Shown: positions 7,048 to 13,650 of the stretch, piece after piece
How positions within the stretch are numbered: the first letter of the stretch is position 1
How the letters are laid out: every line of letters starts with the position of its first letter
Assembly (NCBI GenBank): GCA_035630195.1
Contig: DASQLD010000543.1
Coordinates: 1-13,650 of the forward strand
Direction: 5' to 3'
From: DASQDN01 sp035630195
GTDB taxonomy: Bacteria; Acidobacteriota; Terriglobia; Bryobacterales; Bryobacteraceae
DNA: 13,650 nt
Position numbers and translations under genes: made by a program
Notes under the pieces: generated by a model
Told to the model about the DNA's origin: nothing
The model's database searches: none
What the model saw: the letters and a program-made list of their open reading frames with translations, nothing else

Positions 7048-8177
7048 AACGCTTGCCGGACGGCTGACGCATCGGAGTTGCCGAAATTAGACCGCTGCAC
7101 CATAAGGATCAGCGCAACGCCTTTGACCGGATCGATCCAGGCTTGTGTGCCATAAGCTCCGCCATGGCCGTGCGTCCCCGGACTCAACATCGCACTCACG
7201 CCTCGCGGTTCGCGAACGAGACACCATGTCAGTCCCCAGCCGTTTCCCGGTGTGAAGCCGGTCTTCAGGTCTCCTGATTGAACGGTCGTCATCTGCCGGA
7301 CGGATTCCGGCTTCAGATATCGTTTTCCGTCCAAACTGCCGGCGTTTAGGATCATACGGGCAAAGCGGGCATAGTCGGGCGCTGTTGAGAAGAGTCCTCC
7401 GTTGGCTGCGGGATATCGGTCGGTTGACGTTGGGGACTTCCCCTGCAGCAGACCTATCGCGGTTTCTGTGAGAGTCCCATCTTCAGCGCGCTTGACCGGA
7501 GAGACAAGACGCTCCAACTGTTCCTGTCGCAGGTAAAAGGTCGTGTCCTTCATTCCAAGCGGACCGAACAACTTCTTCTCAAGGAATACTTCGTACGGTT
7601 GGCCCGACACGACCTCGATAATTCGGCCGAGTGTGTTGATACCGGACTGGCAATACTGCCATTTGCTCCCCGGATCGAACTGCATTGGCTTATTGATGTA
7701 GGCAGGTATTAGATCGGCGAGCTTTTTAGCCGCTCTCGATTCATCCGGCGTCGCCTCGGGTAGGCCCGATGTATGAGTCATCAGATGCTTAAGCGTGAGA
7801 TTAGCGGGCTTTCCGGAAGGTGTTTTCAAACTTCCGAGTTCCGGAATGTACTTTCCGACCAGATCGTCGACGGAAAGCTTTCCCTCTTCCTGCAGCATCA
7901 GGATTGCCGTACCGGTAATCGGCTTCGTCATCGAAGCGATCCAGAATATTGAGTCCTTTCGCAAGGGCTTCGTACCGGCCGGATCGGCGCTCCCGATGGC
8001 TTGCAGGTGTGTAACGCCGGATCGTGTTGCTACTAGCGTCACCGATCCAGGTATCTCCTTGGCCTGGATCATGTCCTTCATACGAGCCGCAATGCGGGGG
8101 CTTGCGGCGCTGGATTGCGCTTGAAGAAGTGTCGACAGGGACAGGAAAGCAATGGACAGAAATGTGCGTTGACGCAT
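7026..8177 (-). CDS. Exported serine hydrolase, class C beta-lactamase family
   Basis: 383 residues. A Sec signal peptide is clear: RQR at the start, a hydrophobic stretch to about residue 18, and a likely cut after LLQA (residue 20). The beta-lactamase/transpeptidase-like fold follows, with catalytic SMTK at 82-85 (family SxxK), Tyr175 of the second motif written YCQ instead of YxN, and HGHGG at 336-340 in place of KTG. Family landmarks include LMTHTSGLP (132-140) and GINTLGRIIEVVSG. This length and motif set are typical of esterases, D-amino-acid peptidases and other environmental homologues. True antibiotic resistance is not implied. It lies 27 bases after the 101-aa gene and probably belongs to the receptor operon. 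No clear Shine-Dalgarno precedes the ATG, so translation may depend on coupling. A periplasmic peptide- or ester-cleaving role alongside the receptor is inference. Confidence 0.9.
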   Translation of the reverse strand: MRQRTFLSIAFLSLSTLLQAQSSAASPRIAARMKDMIQAKEIPGSVTLVATRSGVTHLQAIGSADPAGTKPLRKDSIFWIASMTKPITGTAILMLQEEGKLSVDDLVGKYIPELGSLKTPSGKPANLTLKHLMTHTSGLPEATPDESRAAKKLADLIPAYINKPMQFDPGSKWQYCQSGINTLGRIIEVVSGQPYEVFLEKKLFGPLGMKDTTFYLRQEQLERLVSPVKRAEDGTLTETAIGLLQGKSPTSTDRYPAANGGLFSTAPDYARFARMILNAGSLDGKRYLKPESVRQMTTVQSGDLKTGFTPGNGWGLTWCLVREPRGVSAMLSPGTHGHGGAYGTQAWIDPVKGVALILMVQRSNFGNSDASAVRQAFQSAALE

Positions 8178-8204
8178 CGCACACAGTCTATCGTGTTATA
8201 AGTT

Positions 8205-8510
8205 CTAGTCAGCCTCAGAGACAGGAGGCTCGACAAACTCTACGGGCTCCAACTTAGCGGTAACACAGGTTTGAGCGTGACTGGTCTCAAACACACAGCA
8301 ACAGCCTCGAAGCTTACCTCCACCTTCCAGATTCACTTCGAGATCACCATCTGCTTCCATCGGCGGCATCTGGTTGACGAAATCATTACCATCGAGATAG
8401 CCAAGCCATCCCGGACTCGGAGGATCAAAAATGATACCCCCCGATTTAACTTCCCAAGTGCCGCATGGCCCAAGGTGTAACCGACCGCTCTCGATCCGAT
8501 ATGCCGTCAT
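8205..8510 (-). CDS. Unrecognised 101-aa cysteine-containing protein
   Basis: I do not recognise a family. The gene is well supported: AAGGAG lies 10 bases before the ATG, and it fits between the receptor stop (30-base gap) and the hydrolase start (27-base gap) on the same strand. There is no signal peptide or membrane helix. The first half is rich in Gly, Pro and aromatic residues (GPCGTWEVKSGG, DPPSPGWLGYLDG). The second half has an acidic stretch, DGDLEVNLEGGG (54-65), then a triple cysteine at 70-72, Ser/Thr residues, C82, and an acidic, Pro-containing tail VEPPVSEAD. An acidic segment ending in glycines before a Cys/Ser/Thr-rich part resembles a leader-core boundary in ribosomal peptide precursors. 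A small metal-binding or beta-rich protein is equally possible. The YcaO gene lies about 3 kb away. Confidence 0.75.
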   Translation of the reverse strand: MTAYRIESGRLHLGPCGTWEVKSGGIIFDPPSPGWLGYLDGNDFVNQMPPMEADGDLEVNLEGGGKLRGCCCVFETSHAQTCVTAKLEPVEFVEPPVSEAD

Positions 8511-8520
8511 AAGCGTGCAT

Positions 8521-8526
8521 CTCCTT
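8521..8526 (-). promoter_or_regulatory. Strong ribosome binding site of the 101-aa gene
   Basis: AAGGAG on the minus strand, 10 bases before ATG 8510 and inside the 30-base gap after the receptor stop. It is the best Shine-Dalgarno in this half of the window and is the main reason to accept the small gene and its start. An ATG immediately after AAGGAG is in another frame. Confidence 0.65.
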
Positions 8527-8540
8527 GTCGAAGTCCACGA

Positions 8541-11500
8541 TCAGAATACAATCCGCAAACCGAACTGAATATTACGCGGATTGGTCCCTATCAGAATTCT
8601 ACCGAACTGCGGAGCGTTTACGGTGACGCTGGATGTGTTGCCAAGACTGAGGGCAGGAGTATTGAACAGGTTGTAGAATTCTGCCCGGAACTGCGCCATC
8701 CATCGTTCTCCGAAGCGCTGTGTGCGGAAAAGCGAAATGTCGAAATTTCTTCGGCCCGGATCGCGGAGCCTCGGTTGCGTCAGCGAATCGTTGGGCATTG
8801 TATACGGCGCCGCTATCGAGAAAGCAGATGTGTCGAACCATCGGTCAGTAGTTCGTTCTGAGCTGGGTAGCACCGGATCTTTCGAGCGATTAGCTCGGCC
8901 CACGTTCAATGCGAAGTCGAGGAGTCCAGTGGTGTCGGAAGCTGCGATACGGAGCGGGATGCCTTTCTGAAACACCGTGATTCCACTAAATTGCCAGTTG
9001 CCGATGATGTGGCTTATCAGACCTTGCGAAGCGTACGCTTTCTTGGGACCGAAGGGTAGCTCATAGAGGAAGCTCAGCACAAGCCTTTGCGGTACATCAT
9101 TTGATTCGAGCGACCGACTATAGTTTGGATCGTACAAAGCGTTCTGCGGACCTCGCTCGCCGTTCGCCGATTCGAAGGAGTTTGTAATCGTCTTGGACTT
9201 GGTGTAGGCGACAGAAAACTGCAGTCCATTGCTGTACTGCTTATCGAGTCGCATCAAAAGACCGTGATAATGCGCATCGCCATAGCCATCGCGCGGTACC
9301 AGAAACTGCAGATATTGTGGGTAGGGCCGGAGGAGCTGCCGGCGTTCCACTGTGGGAAAGCTCAATGTGCCTGACTTAATCTTTCCGAAAAACGTATTCG
9401 GGACCTGTTCTAAAAGTCCGGGTCCGAGCGCCTGCAGATCTGGACTGTTCTGGTTGTAAAAGCGGTTCTGCGCAACGTGAAGCGTTTTACTGCCAACGTA
9501 CCCGATTTCGAATAGAAGCGTTGGTCGAATCATGTGCTGAACATTGAATGTCCAGTTGTAGAGAACACCCATCGGATGATACCGGTTGTATGTGCGCAGG
9601 TTTTGGCCGGCGAAGGTTTCTGTCCGGCTAGGCGTAGTGAGATAGCCCGCGGCGAACGGATTCGACCATGAGCCTCCAACAGGCGGGGTGTTCGGAAGCG
9701 GATTGGGCGCGCCTAGAATTGCTTCATTCAGGATGTACTCACCGTTGCCCCAGTCCGATGTGCCTGCATTCAACGTATCGTTCGCGCCATAGAAAATAGC
9801 GCCTGCGGCTCGCACGACCGTATTGGACGTTGCCCGATACGCCAAGCCGACTCGCGGACTCCAATTGTTCTTCTGAGGGTCGTAAATGTACTGACCTGGC
9901 TGCAAGCGCACATATGTTCCCTTGGCTCCGGTAACGGGCTCAGTCGCGTTGAAATCGAAGTAGCCGACGCGACCCCACTTCTCCGCCCAGGGCGTGGTGT
10001 ACTCATAGCGTAGTCCGAGGTTTGCTGTGAGCTTATTTGTAAGCTGGACGTCGTCCTGAAAATAGAAGCCATAATAACGTCCGTAAATGGCCAACGACGG
10101 ACCAAAGCTGAGATTACCGGAAACGGGTATACCGAGTAGAAGACTCGCAAAGCCATGCCCGCTGTTCGAGCTTCGCTGAGACGGGTCGGGTCCCTGCGTG
10201 TAAACCCGATCGAAGAAATAACGACTCGCCGGCGCGATTGTATTGAAGGTCGACAAGCGCAGTAACTGCAGATCGGTTCCCATTTTGAACTTGTGCCGAT
10301 TCTTCAGATAGGTCACATGGTACTGAACCTGGTATGTATCTTGGGGAGTATAGTTCTTGCCGGCGCCAGAGAGATCGCCGACCTCCGCGGAACTGCCGCC
10401 CGTCCCAGATAGTCCGGTGCCGACCGTATACTGCGACACGCTGATCGTTGGGAACGTTTTGTATTGTACGTCGTTCGCCAGACTCTGAGGAAATCCTAGG
10501 GTAGATATGTCGAACCCCTCCCGGTCATAGGAGTCGGTATAGCCGAAGCGGGTATAGTTGATGCGTAACTCACCAAGCAGCTGTGCCGTGAATGTGGACG
10601 TCAAACTTACCAGGGCGCTTCGCCGCGGATTCGAAGAAATATTCTGCGCAGGGAATGCCGCGTTCTCATCACCAAAGCCACGCGAAGCGGCCTCGGTATC
10701 GGCAGTCATAATCCGTCCAAACAACCGATGTTTATCCGTCAACACGTGATCGATTCGACCGACCCACGTGTAAGTGTCTGACACTCGCTTCCCCGTTCGG
10801 AAATAGTTGTTGAAGAGAGTTGGACCTTCACCCGACCGATTCGCAGCCGGCCAATAATTCATCACATTCCTTGAGACAGTGTTGATTCGGTCCTGCGGTA
10901 TTCGATTGTTCGGAAACGGATCTCGAATATAACGCCCAGGTTGATTTGGGTCGGGTCGCGTGGTTGTCGGATCGAAGATGATGACGGGACGCCCGGTGCT
11001 GTCGAGAGTTCTAGAGAAATCACCCTGCCGTTGTTCGGCCGTGGGAACGGTAGAAACGAAGTCGATCGGCGTGCGCTGACGTTGCGCTTCGTAGTTCACA
11101 AAGAAAAATGTTCGGTCACGGATGATACGTCCGCCGACTGCAGCTCCGTATTCATTCCTTTGAAAGAGATTCCGTTTAACGTTTGTCCGGTTGTTCTGCC
11201 AGCTATTCGCGTTGAGGTGATCGTTTCGAAGGAACTCATAGATGACACCGTGATACTGGTTGGTTCCAGATTTGGTGACCAGATTGACTACGCCGCCAGC
11301 AGCGCGGCCGTACTCGGCGGGATAGGTCGCGGTATCTACGCGGAACTCCGATACGGACTCGATTGGCAGCGTGAAGGAGGATTCCGTATAGATTGGAGCG
11401 CGACTTTCTCCACCATCGGTAAGGACGCCATTCTGTGTCTGCATGCCGCCGGCCATCTTAACTTCGTAAGTCTCGCCACTGCCGGACACCGTTTGGCCCG

Positions 11501-11591
11501 CAGGCGGTTGCACACCCGGAATCACCGACATCAACTGCATCGCGTTTCTTCCCAAAACAGGTAACTCAGCGATTTGCTTCGTCTGCATCAC
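8541..11591 (-). CDS. Oar-like TonB-dependent receptor, plug and barrel (main frame)
   Basis: The stated start is a GTG inside the conserved sequence, giving 1016 residues. The frame is open to about 11810 and continues the N-terminal fragment listed separately, so the real gene is 12001-8541 with one frame break. The plug is evident: QIAELPVLGRNAMQLMSVIP, then SVSEFRVDTATYPAEYGRAA, GGVVNLVTKSGTNQYHG and GGRIIRDRTFFFVNYEAQ, which are hallmark strings of acidobacterial Oar/CarboxypepD_reg receptors. The remainder is a long 22-strand-type barrel ending in NIQFGLRIVF, with the terminal Phe used for outer-membrane assembly. Such receptors import large substrates using TonB energy; the substrate is unknown. 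The 101-aa protein and exported hydrolase follow in the probable operon. If the frame break is real, a product from GTG 11591 would lack a signal peptide and could not reach the outer membrane, so the gene would be non-functional. Confidence 0.87.
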   Translation of the reverse strand: MMQTKQIAELPVLGRNAMQLMSVIPGVQPPAGQTVSGSGETYEVKMAGGMQTQNGVLTDGGESRAPIYTESSFTLPIESVSEFRVDTATYPAEYGRAAGGVVNLVTKSGTNQYHGVIYEFLRNDHLNANSWQNNRTNVKRNLFQRNEYGAAVGGRIIRDRTFFFVNYEAQRQRTPIDFVSTVPTAEQRQGDFSRTLDSTGRPVIIFDPTTTRPDPNQPGRYIRDPFPNNRIPQDRINTVSRNVMNYWPAANRSGEGPTLFNNYFRTGKRVSDTYTWVGRIDHVLTDKHRLFGRIMTADTEAASRGFGDENAAFPAQNISSNPRRSALVSLTSTFTAQLLGELRINYTRFGYTDSYDREGFDISTLGFPQSLANDVQYKTFPTISVSQYTVGTGLSGTGGSSAEVGDLSGAGKNYTPQDTYQVQYHVTYLKNRHKFKMGTDLQLLRLSTFNTIAPASRYFFDRVYTQGPDPSQRSSNSGHGFASLLLGIPVSGNLSFGPSLAIYGRYYGFYFQDDVQLTNKLTANLGLRYEYTTPWAEKWGRVGYFDFNATEPVTGAKGTYVRLQPGQYIYDPQKNNWSPRVGLAYRATSNTVVRAAGAIFYGANDTLNAGTSDWGNGEYILNEAILGAPNPLPNTPPVGGSWSNPFAAGYLTTPSRTETFAGQNLRTYNRYHPMGVLYNWTFNVQHMIRPTLLFEIGYVGSKTLHVAQNRFYNQNSPDLQALGPGLLEQVPNTFFGKIKSGTLSFPTVERRQLLRPYPQYLQFLVPRDGYGDAHYHGLLMRLDKQYSNGLQFSVAYTKSKTITNSFESANGERGPQNALYDPNYSRSLESNDVPQRLVLSFLYELPFGPKKAYASQGLISHIIGNWQFSGITVFQKGIPLRIAASDTTGLLDFALNVGRANRSKDPVLPSSERTTDRWFDTSAFSIAAPYTMPNDSLTQPRLRDPGRRNFDISLFRTQRFGERWMAQFRAEFYNLFNTPALSLGNTSSVTVNAPQFGRILIGTNPRNIQFGLRIVF

Positions 11592-11707
11592 CTTGCCTAA
11601 TGACGTACTCTGCGACTCAAGTTGAACGGCGGTCGCTGTGACCTCGACCGCTTCGGCAACAGTCCCTAGCTCAAGCGTGACGTTAAATGTGGCCGTAAGA
11701 CCGACCG

Positions 11708-12001
11708 CTAACGGTATGTTCGAAACGACAGATGGACGAAAACCGCTATGCTCGACGCGGAGTTCATATTGTCCGGGTTGTAGGCAGGAAGATAGTAAAT
11801 ACCGGCCGCATTAGTCTTAGTTCGACTGAAGATATTAGTGCCTATATTACGAATGGCAACGTCGGCGCCAACAACAATCTTGCCTGTAGGGTCAGTGACC
11901 GCGCCTGTGACTGTCGCCCGTTCCCCTTGACACAATGATTCGATTGGAAACGACAGAATTATCGGTAGAAGCAGCCCGACGAATCTTCTGCTGGAGAACA
12001 T
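11708..12001 (-). pseudogene. N-terminal part of the same receptor, cut off by a frameshift
   Basis: The fragment starts at an ATG with GGAGG 4 bases upstream. It encodes a signal peptide (RR then LLLPIILSFPIESLCQ, residues 8-25) and the first part of a carboxypeptidase-regulatory-like domain: ATVTGAVTDPTGKIVVGADV, TNAAGIYYLPAYNP. The frame then becomes meaningless and stops at 11708. In the next frame the expected sequence continues without loss: YELRVEHSGFRPSVVSNIPL, then GLTATFNVTLELGTVAEAVE. Adding one base between 11774 and 11775, in the plus-strand run CCGGG (11773-11777), restores NPGQYELRVEHSGF, exactly what this domain should read. So either one base has been lost in the genome or the assembly has a single-base error. 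Confidence 0.85.
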
Positions 12002-12005
12002 AAGA

Positions 12006-12010
12006 CCTCC
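12006..12010 (-). promoter_or_regulatory. Ribosome binding site of the receptor gene
   Basis: GGAGG on the minus strand, 4 bases before ATG 12001. It fixes the receptor start and shows that translation is meant to begin in the signal-peptide frame, not at the internal GTG 11591. Confidence 0.65.
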
Positions 12011-12089
12011 GCGACGATTCGGCAGTGGTCAGTTTTAATACATACAAATCGTAAATATTCAGAGCGTTGTCGCTGCCGAGTGGATGTAG

Positions 12090-12117
12090 TTTATGTTGAC
12101 CGTCAACAAGGTGTCAA
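12090..12117 (-). promoter_or_regulatory. Candidate promoter with palindromic operator, receptor operon
   Basis: On the minus strand TTGACA (12117-12112) is a perfect -35 and CATAAA (12095-12090) a four-of-six -10, 16 bases apart. A perfect 7+1+7 palindrome, TGTTGAC-C-GTCAACA (12094-12108), fills most of the spacer and touches the -10, a classic place for a repressor dimer. Transcription would start near 12083, leaving an untranslated leader of about 80 bases before ATG 12001. The regulator is not in this window as far as I can tell. Confidence 0.45.
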
Positions 12118-12151
12118 GCCTTTTCTGTATGCGGGAAACCGTAACAAATCC

Positions 12152-13650
12152 TCACAAGCCCGAGGCCATACTGTGATCGTAGCGACCCGTCAGGACGTGT
12201 TCTATGTTCATCGCAAGGAAGAGGCGGTCAGCTTTGCCATACAGTTGATAAACGTGCTTGGTGTATTCGTACGCCGGAGGCATTTGACCGTAGAAGTTCA
12301 GCCGACGAGGCGCCAGAAGCGCTGCTGCCTCCGGGAGATCGGTGTGACGCATGATGTTCAGGAAAATCGGCCCTTCGCGATGACTGGAAGGCGCCTCTAT
12401 CAGCATCACTTGATGGATTCGCTCATCAAGGATCGCCGCATACATTCCAAGCGCGCCCGAGATGCCTTTCCCGACGACCATTATGCGATCCGGATCTACA
12501 CCTTGGATTTCACGCAGTTGCTGAAATGCTGCAAGGACATCCCGCAGCCTCATGGAATCGATCGTCTGTCCCGTGTGCATCCCGTTGCGAAGTGTGTCTT
12601 TCCAGAAGGATCTAGGCCATGGAACTTCTCCAACGCCACGAGGCCACACCATCATGCGTATCGATTCATTACGACGATTGACGCCACTCAAGACTCCCTC
12701 GATATAAGCTAAGTCCTCGCCATCGGAAGCAATGTATAGCAAGCCTGGGAGTTTGCGATCAAGCTCTTTTGGCTTTCGGACCTCCGTGCGAACTGTAGTA
12801 CCGTCTGAATGAGTCGGAAGCAGCTTACGTATAGCCGTTTGTAACTGCGTCTTGCGAATTTCCCAACTGGCAAGCGTCGCGAACCTCGCCGATTGAGGAC
12901 GTGTCGTGAATGTTTCGTGGATACGGTAATTGACTGCGTCTGTCGGAGGCTTGCCTCCAAATACGGACAGTTGCTCCGGGGCCGCGTCACTGTAATCCAT
13001 GTCGAGTTTGCGTTCTGCGATCTTCATCAAGTGCTTGTCGAAGAACCGGACTGCTTGCTCACGGAGAAAATTGGAATCCTGGTGGCCGGTCTCAACCACG
13101 ACATTGCCGAACGACGCGCCAACACCATAACTCGTATAGAGTCGCGCCACCGTCTGCTGAAACGCTTCGTAGCCCTCGACAGGAAATAATCGATCTTGAC
13201 GTCCATGCATCATTAGCAACGGTCGGGGGGCAATCAGCGCGCCTTGATGGAGCATATCGTGCGCATGGCTATTGACAGGAAACATGCAATCGCAATGAAG
13301 ATTCTGCGTGTTGTTCTTCACGTTGGCGGCGTAGGTGCTAATACCCATCACCGGAACCGCTACCTTTACGCGAGGATCGACCGCGGCGGTAAACCAAGTC
13401 ATCGCAGCCCCTCCTGAGCGACCCGTCATTCCTATGCGCTGTTTGTCGACCTCAGTTCGACTCTCCAGATAGTCGATCGCTCGCATTGCGTTCCACACCT
13501 CCACTCCCGCCGGCGTGTATCCGCGCGAGTACCAATCGAACATCTCCTGGCTGTGAATGCCGTGGTGCATTCCAAATGTTTCCGCTATCTGGATCGAATC
13601 GAGGATAAAGGCGATGTATCCGTTCTTAGCAAACGTGACCCCGTGTCGCT
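12152..13650 (-). CDS. Acetylxylan-esterase-like tandem alpha/beta hydrolase (5' end outside window)
   Basis: Partial: the frame is open through the window edge, and sequence before the internal Met at 13570 is clearly coding (FAKNGYIAFILDSIQIAE). Numbering from that Met, the first hydrolase domain has GYTPAGVEVWNAMRAIDYLE (17-36), the nucleophile elbow GRSGGA with Ser52, Asp126 in HGRQD and His163 in ETGHQD, a complete triad. The CDCMFPVN segment (93-100) is typical of this esterase-like family. A second, degenerate hydrolase-like half follows: GKGISGALG (367-375) resembles an elbow, and LLAPRRLNFYGQMPPAYEY (418-436) parallels LIAPRPLLMMHGRQDRLFP of the first half but has lost the Asp. The product probably cleaves esters on carbohydrate or related substrates; the exact substrate cannot be read. 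It ends 150 bases before the receptor gene, which appears to have its own promoter. Confidence 0.85.
   Translation of the reverse strand, partial: RHGVTFAKNGYIAFILDSIQIAETFGMHHGIHSQEMFDWYSRGYTPAGVEVWNAMRAIDYLESRTEVDKQRIGMTGRSGGAAMTWFTAAVDPRVKVAVPVMGISTYAANVKNNTQNLHCDCMFPVNSHAHDMLHQGALIAPRPLLMMHGRQDRLFPVEGYEAFQQTVARLYTSYGVGASFGNVVVETGHQDSNFLREQAVRFFDKHLMKIAERKLDMDYSDAAPEQLSVFGGKPPTDAVNYRIHETFTTRPQSARFATLASWEIRKTQLQTAIRKLLPTHSDGTTVRTEVRKPKELDRKLPGLLYIASDGEDLAYIEGVLSGVNRRNESIRMMVWPRGVGEVPWPRSFWKDTLRNGMHTGQTIDSMRLRDVLAAFQQLREIQGVDPDRIMVVGKGISGALGMYAAILDERIHQVMLIEAPSSHREGPIFLNIMRHTDLPEAAALLAPRRLNFYGQMPPAYEYTKHVYQLYGKADRLFLAMNIEHVLTGRYDHSMASGL

Noticed and set aside
7026..8177. Antibiotic-resistance beta-lactamase
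   Set aside because: SMTK with HGHGG and a YCQ second motif fit the broad serine hydrolase group; no evidence of drug resistance.
10941..11564. 207-codon open frame antisense to the receptor gene
   Set aside because: The opposite strand carries unmistakable plug-domain sequence; this frame is a codon-bias shadow.
12080..12712. 210-codon open frame antisense to the hydrolase gene, crossing the receptor promoter
   Set aside because: The minus strand encodes the recognisable second hydrolase half; no ribosome binding site or domain on the plus strand.

Overview
The window looks like a chromosomal segment of an acidobacterium, most plausibly from the Bryobacter/Solibacter side of the phylum. 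This is inferred from gene families, not from a marker gene. It has a TIGR02999-type ECF sigma factor coupled to a TolB/TPR Ser/Thr kinase, a large Oar-like TonB-dependent receptor with an N-terminal carboxypeptidase-regulatory domain, a class C beta-lactamase-family hydrolase and an acetylxylan-esterase-like hydrolase. Base composition is moderate and fairly even, and I see no tRNA, rRNA, CRISPR array or insertion sequence.

Layout. (1) 1-467 holds no gene I can support. (2) 468-3528 (+) is a two-gene signalling unit: an ECF sigma factor, then, one base after its stop, a membrane-anchored Ser/Thr kinase with TolB-like and TPR regions. (3) 3516-7047 is a compact cassette. A YcaO/TOMM-type cyclodehydratase reads leftward (5237-3516). 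A divergent pair reads rightward: an unrecognised 86-residue protein (5323-5583) and, starting at the next base, a SPINDLY-type (GT41) O-GlcNAc-transferase-like protein (5584-7047). (4) 12001-7026 (-) is a likely operon: an Oar-like TonB-dependent receptor whose reading frame is broken once near its 5' end, a 101-residue cysteine-containing protein with a strong ribosome binding site, and an exported serine hydrolase. (5) 13650-12152 (-) is the 3' part of a tandem alpha/beta-hydrolase gene that runs off the window.

How the genes may work together. The sigma-kinase pair is a common acidobacterial regulatory module in which the kinase probably controls the sigma factor. The receptor, 101-aa protein, hydrolase and esterase look like a nutrient or peptide uptake and processing group. 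The most unusual part is the YcaO / 86-aa / GT41 cassette. A backbone-modifying enzyme and a protein O-glycosyltransferase flank a small orphan protein, with genes packed so tightly that both ends of the cassette overlap their convergent neighbours. That would fit an undescribed ribosomal-peptide or small-protein modification system, but the product and substrate are inference. The cysteine-rich 101-aa protein is a second candidate substrate.
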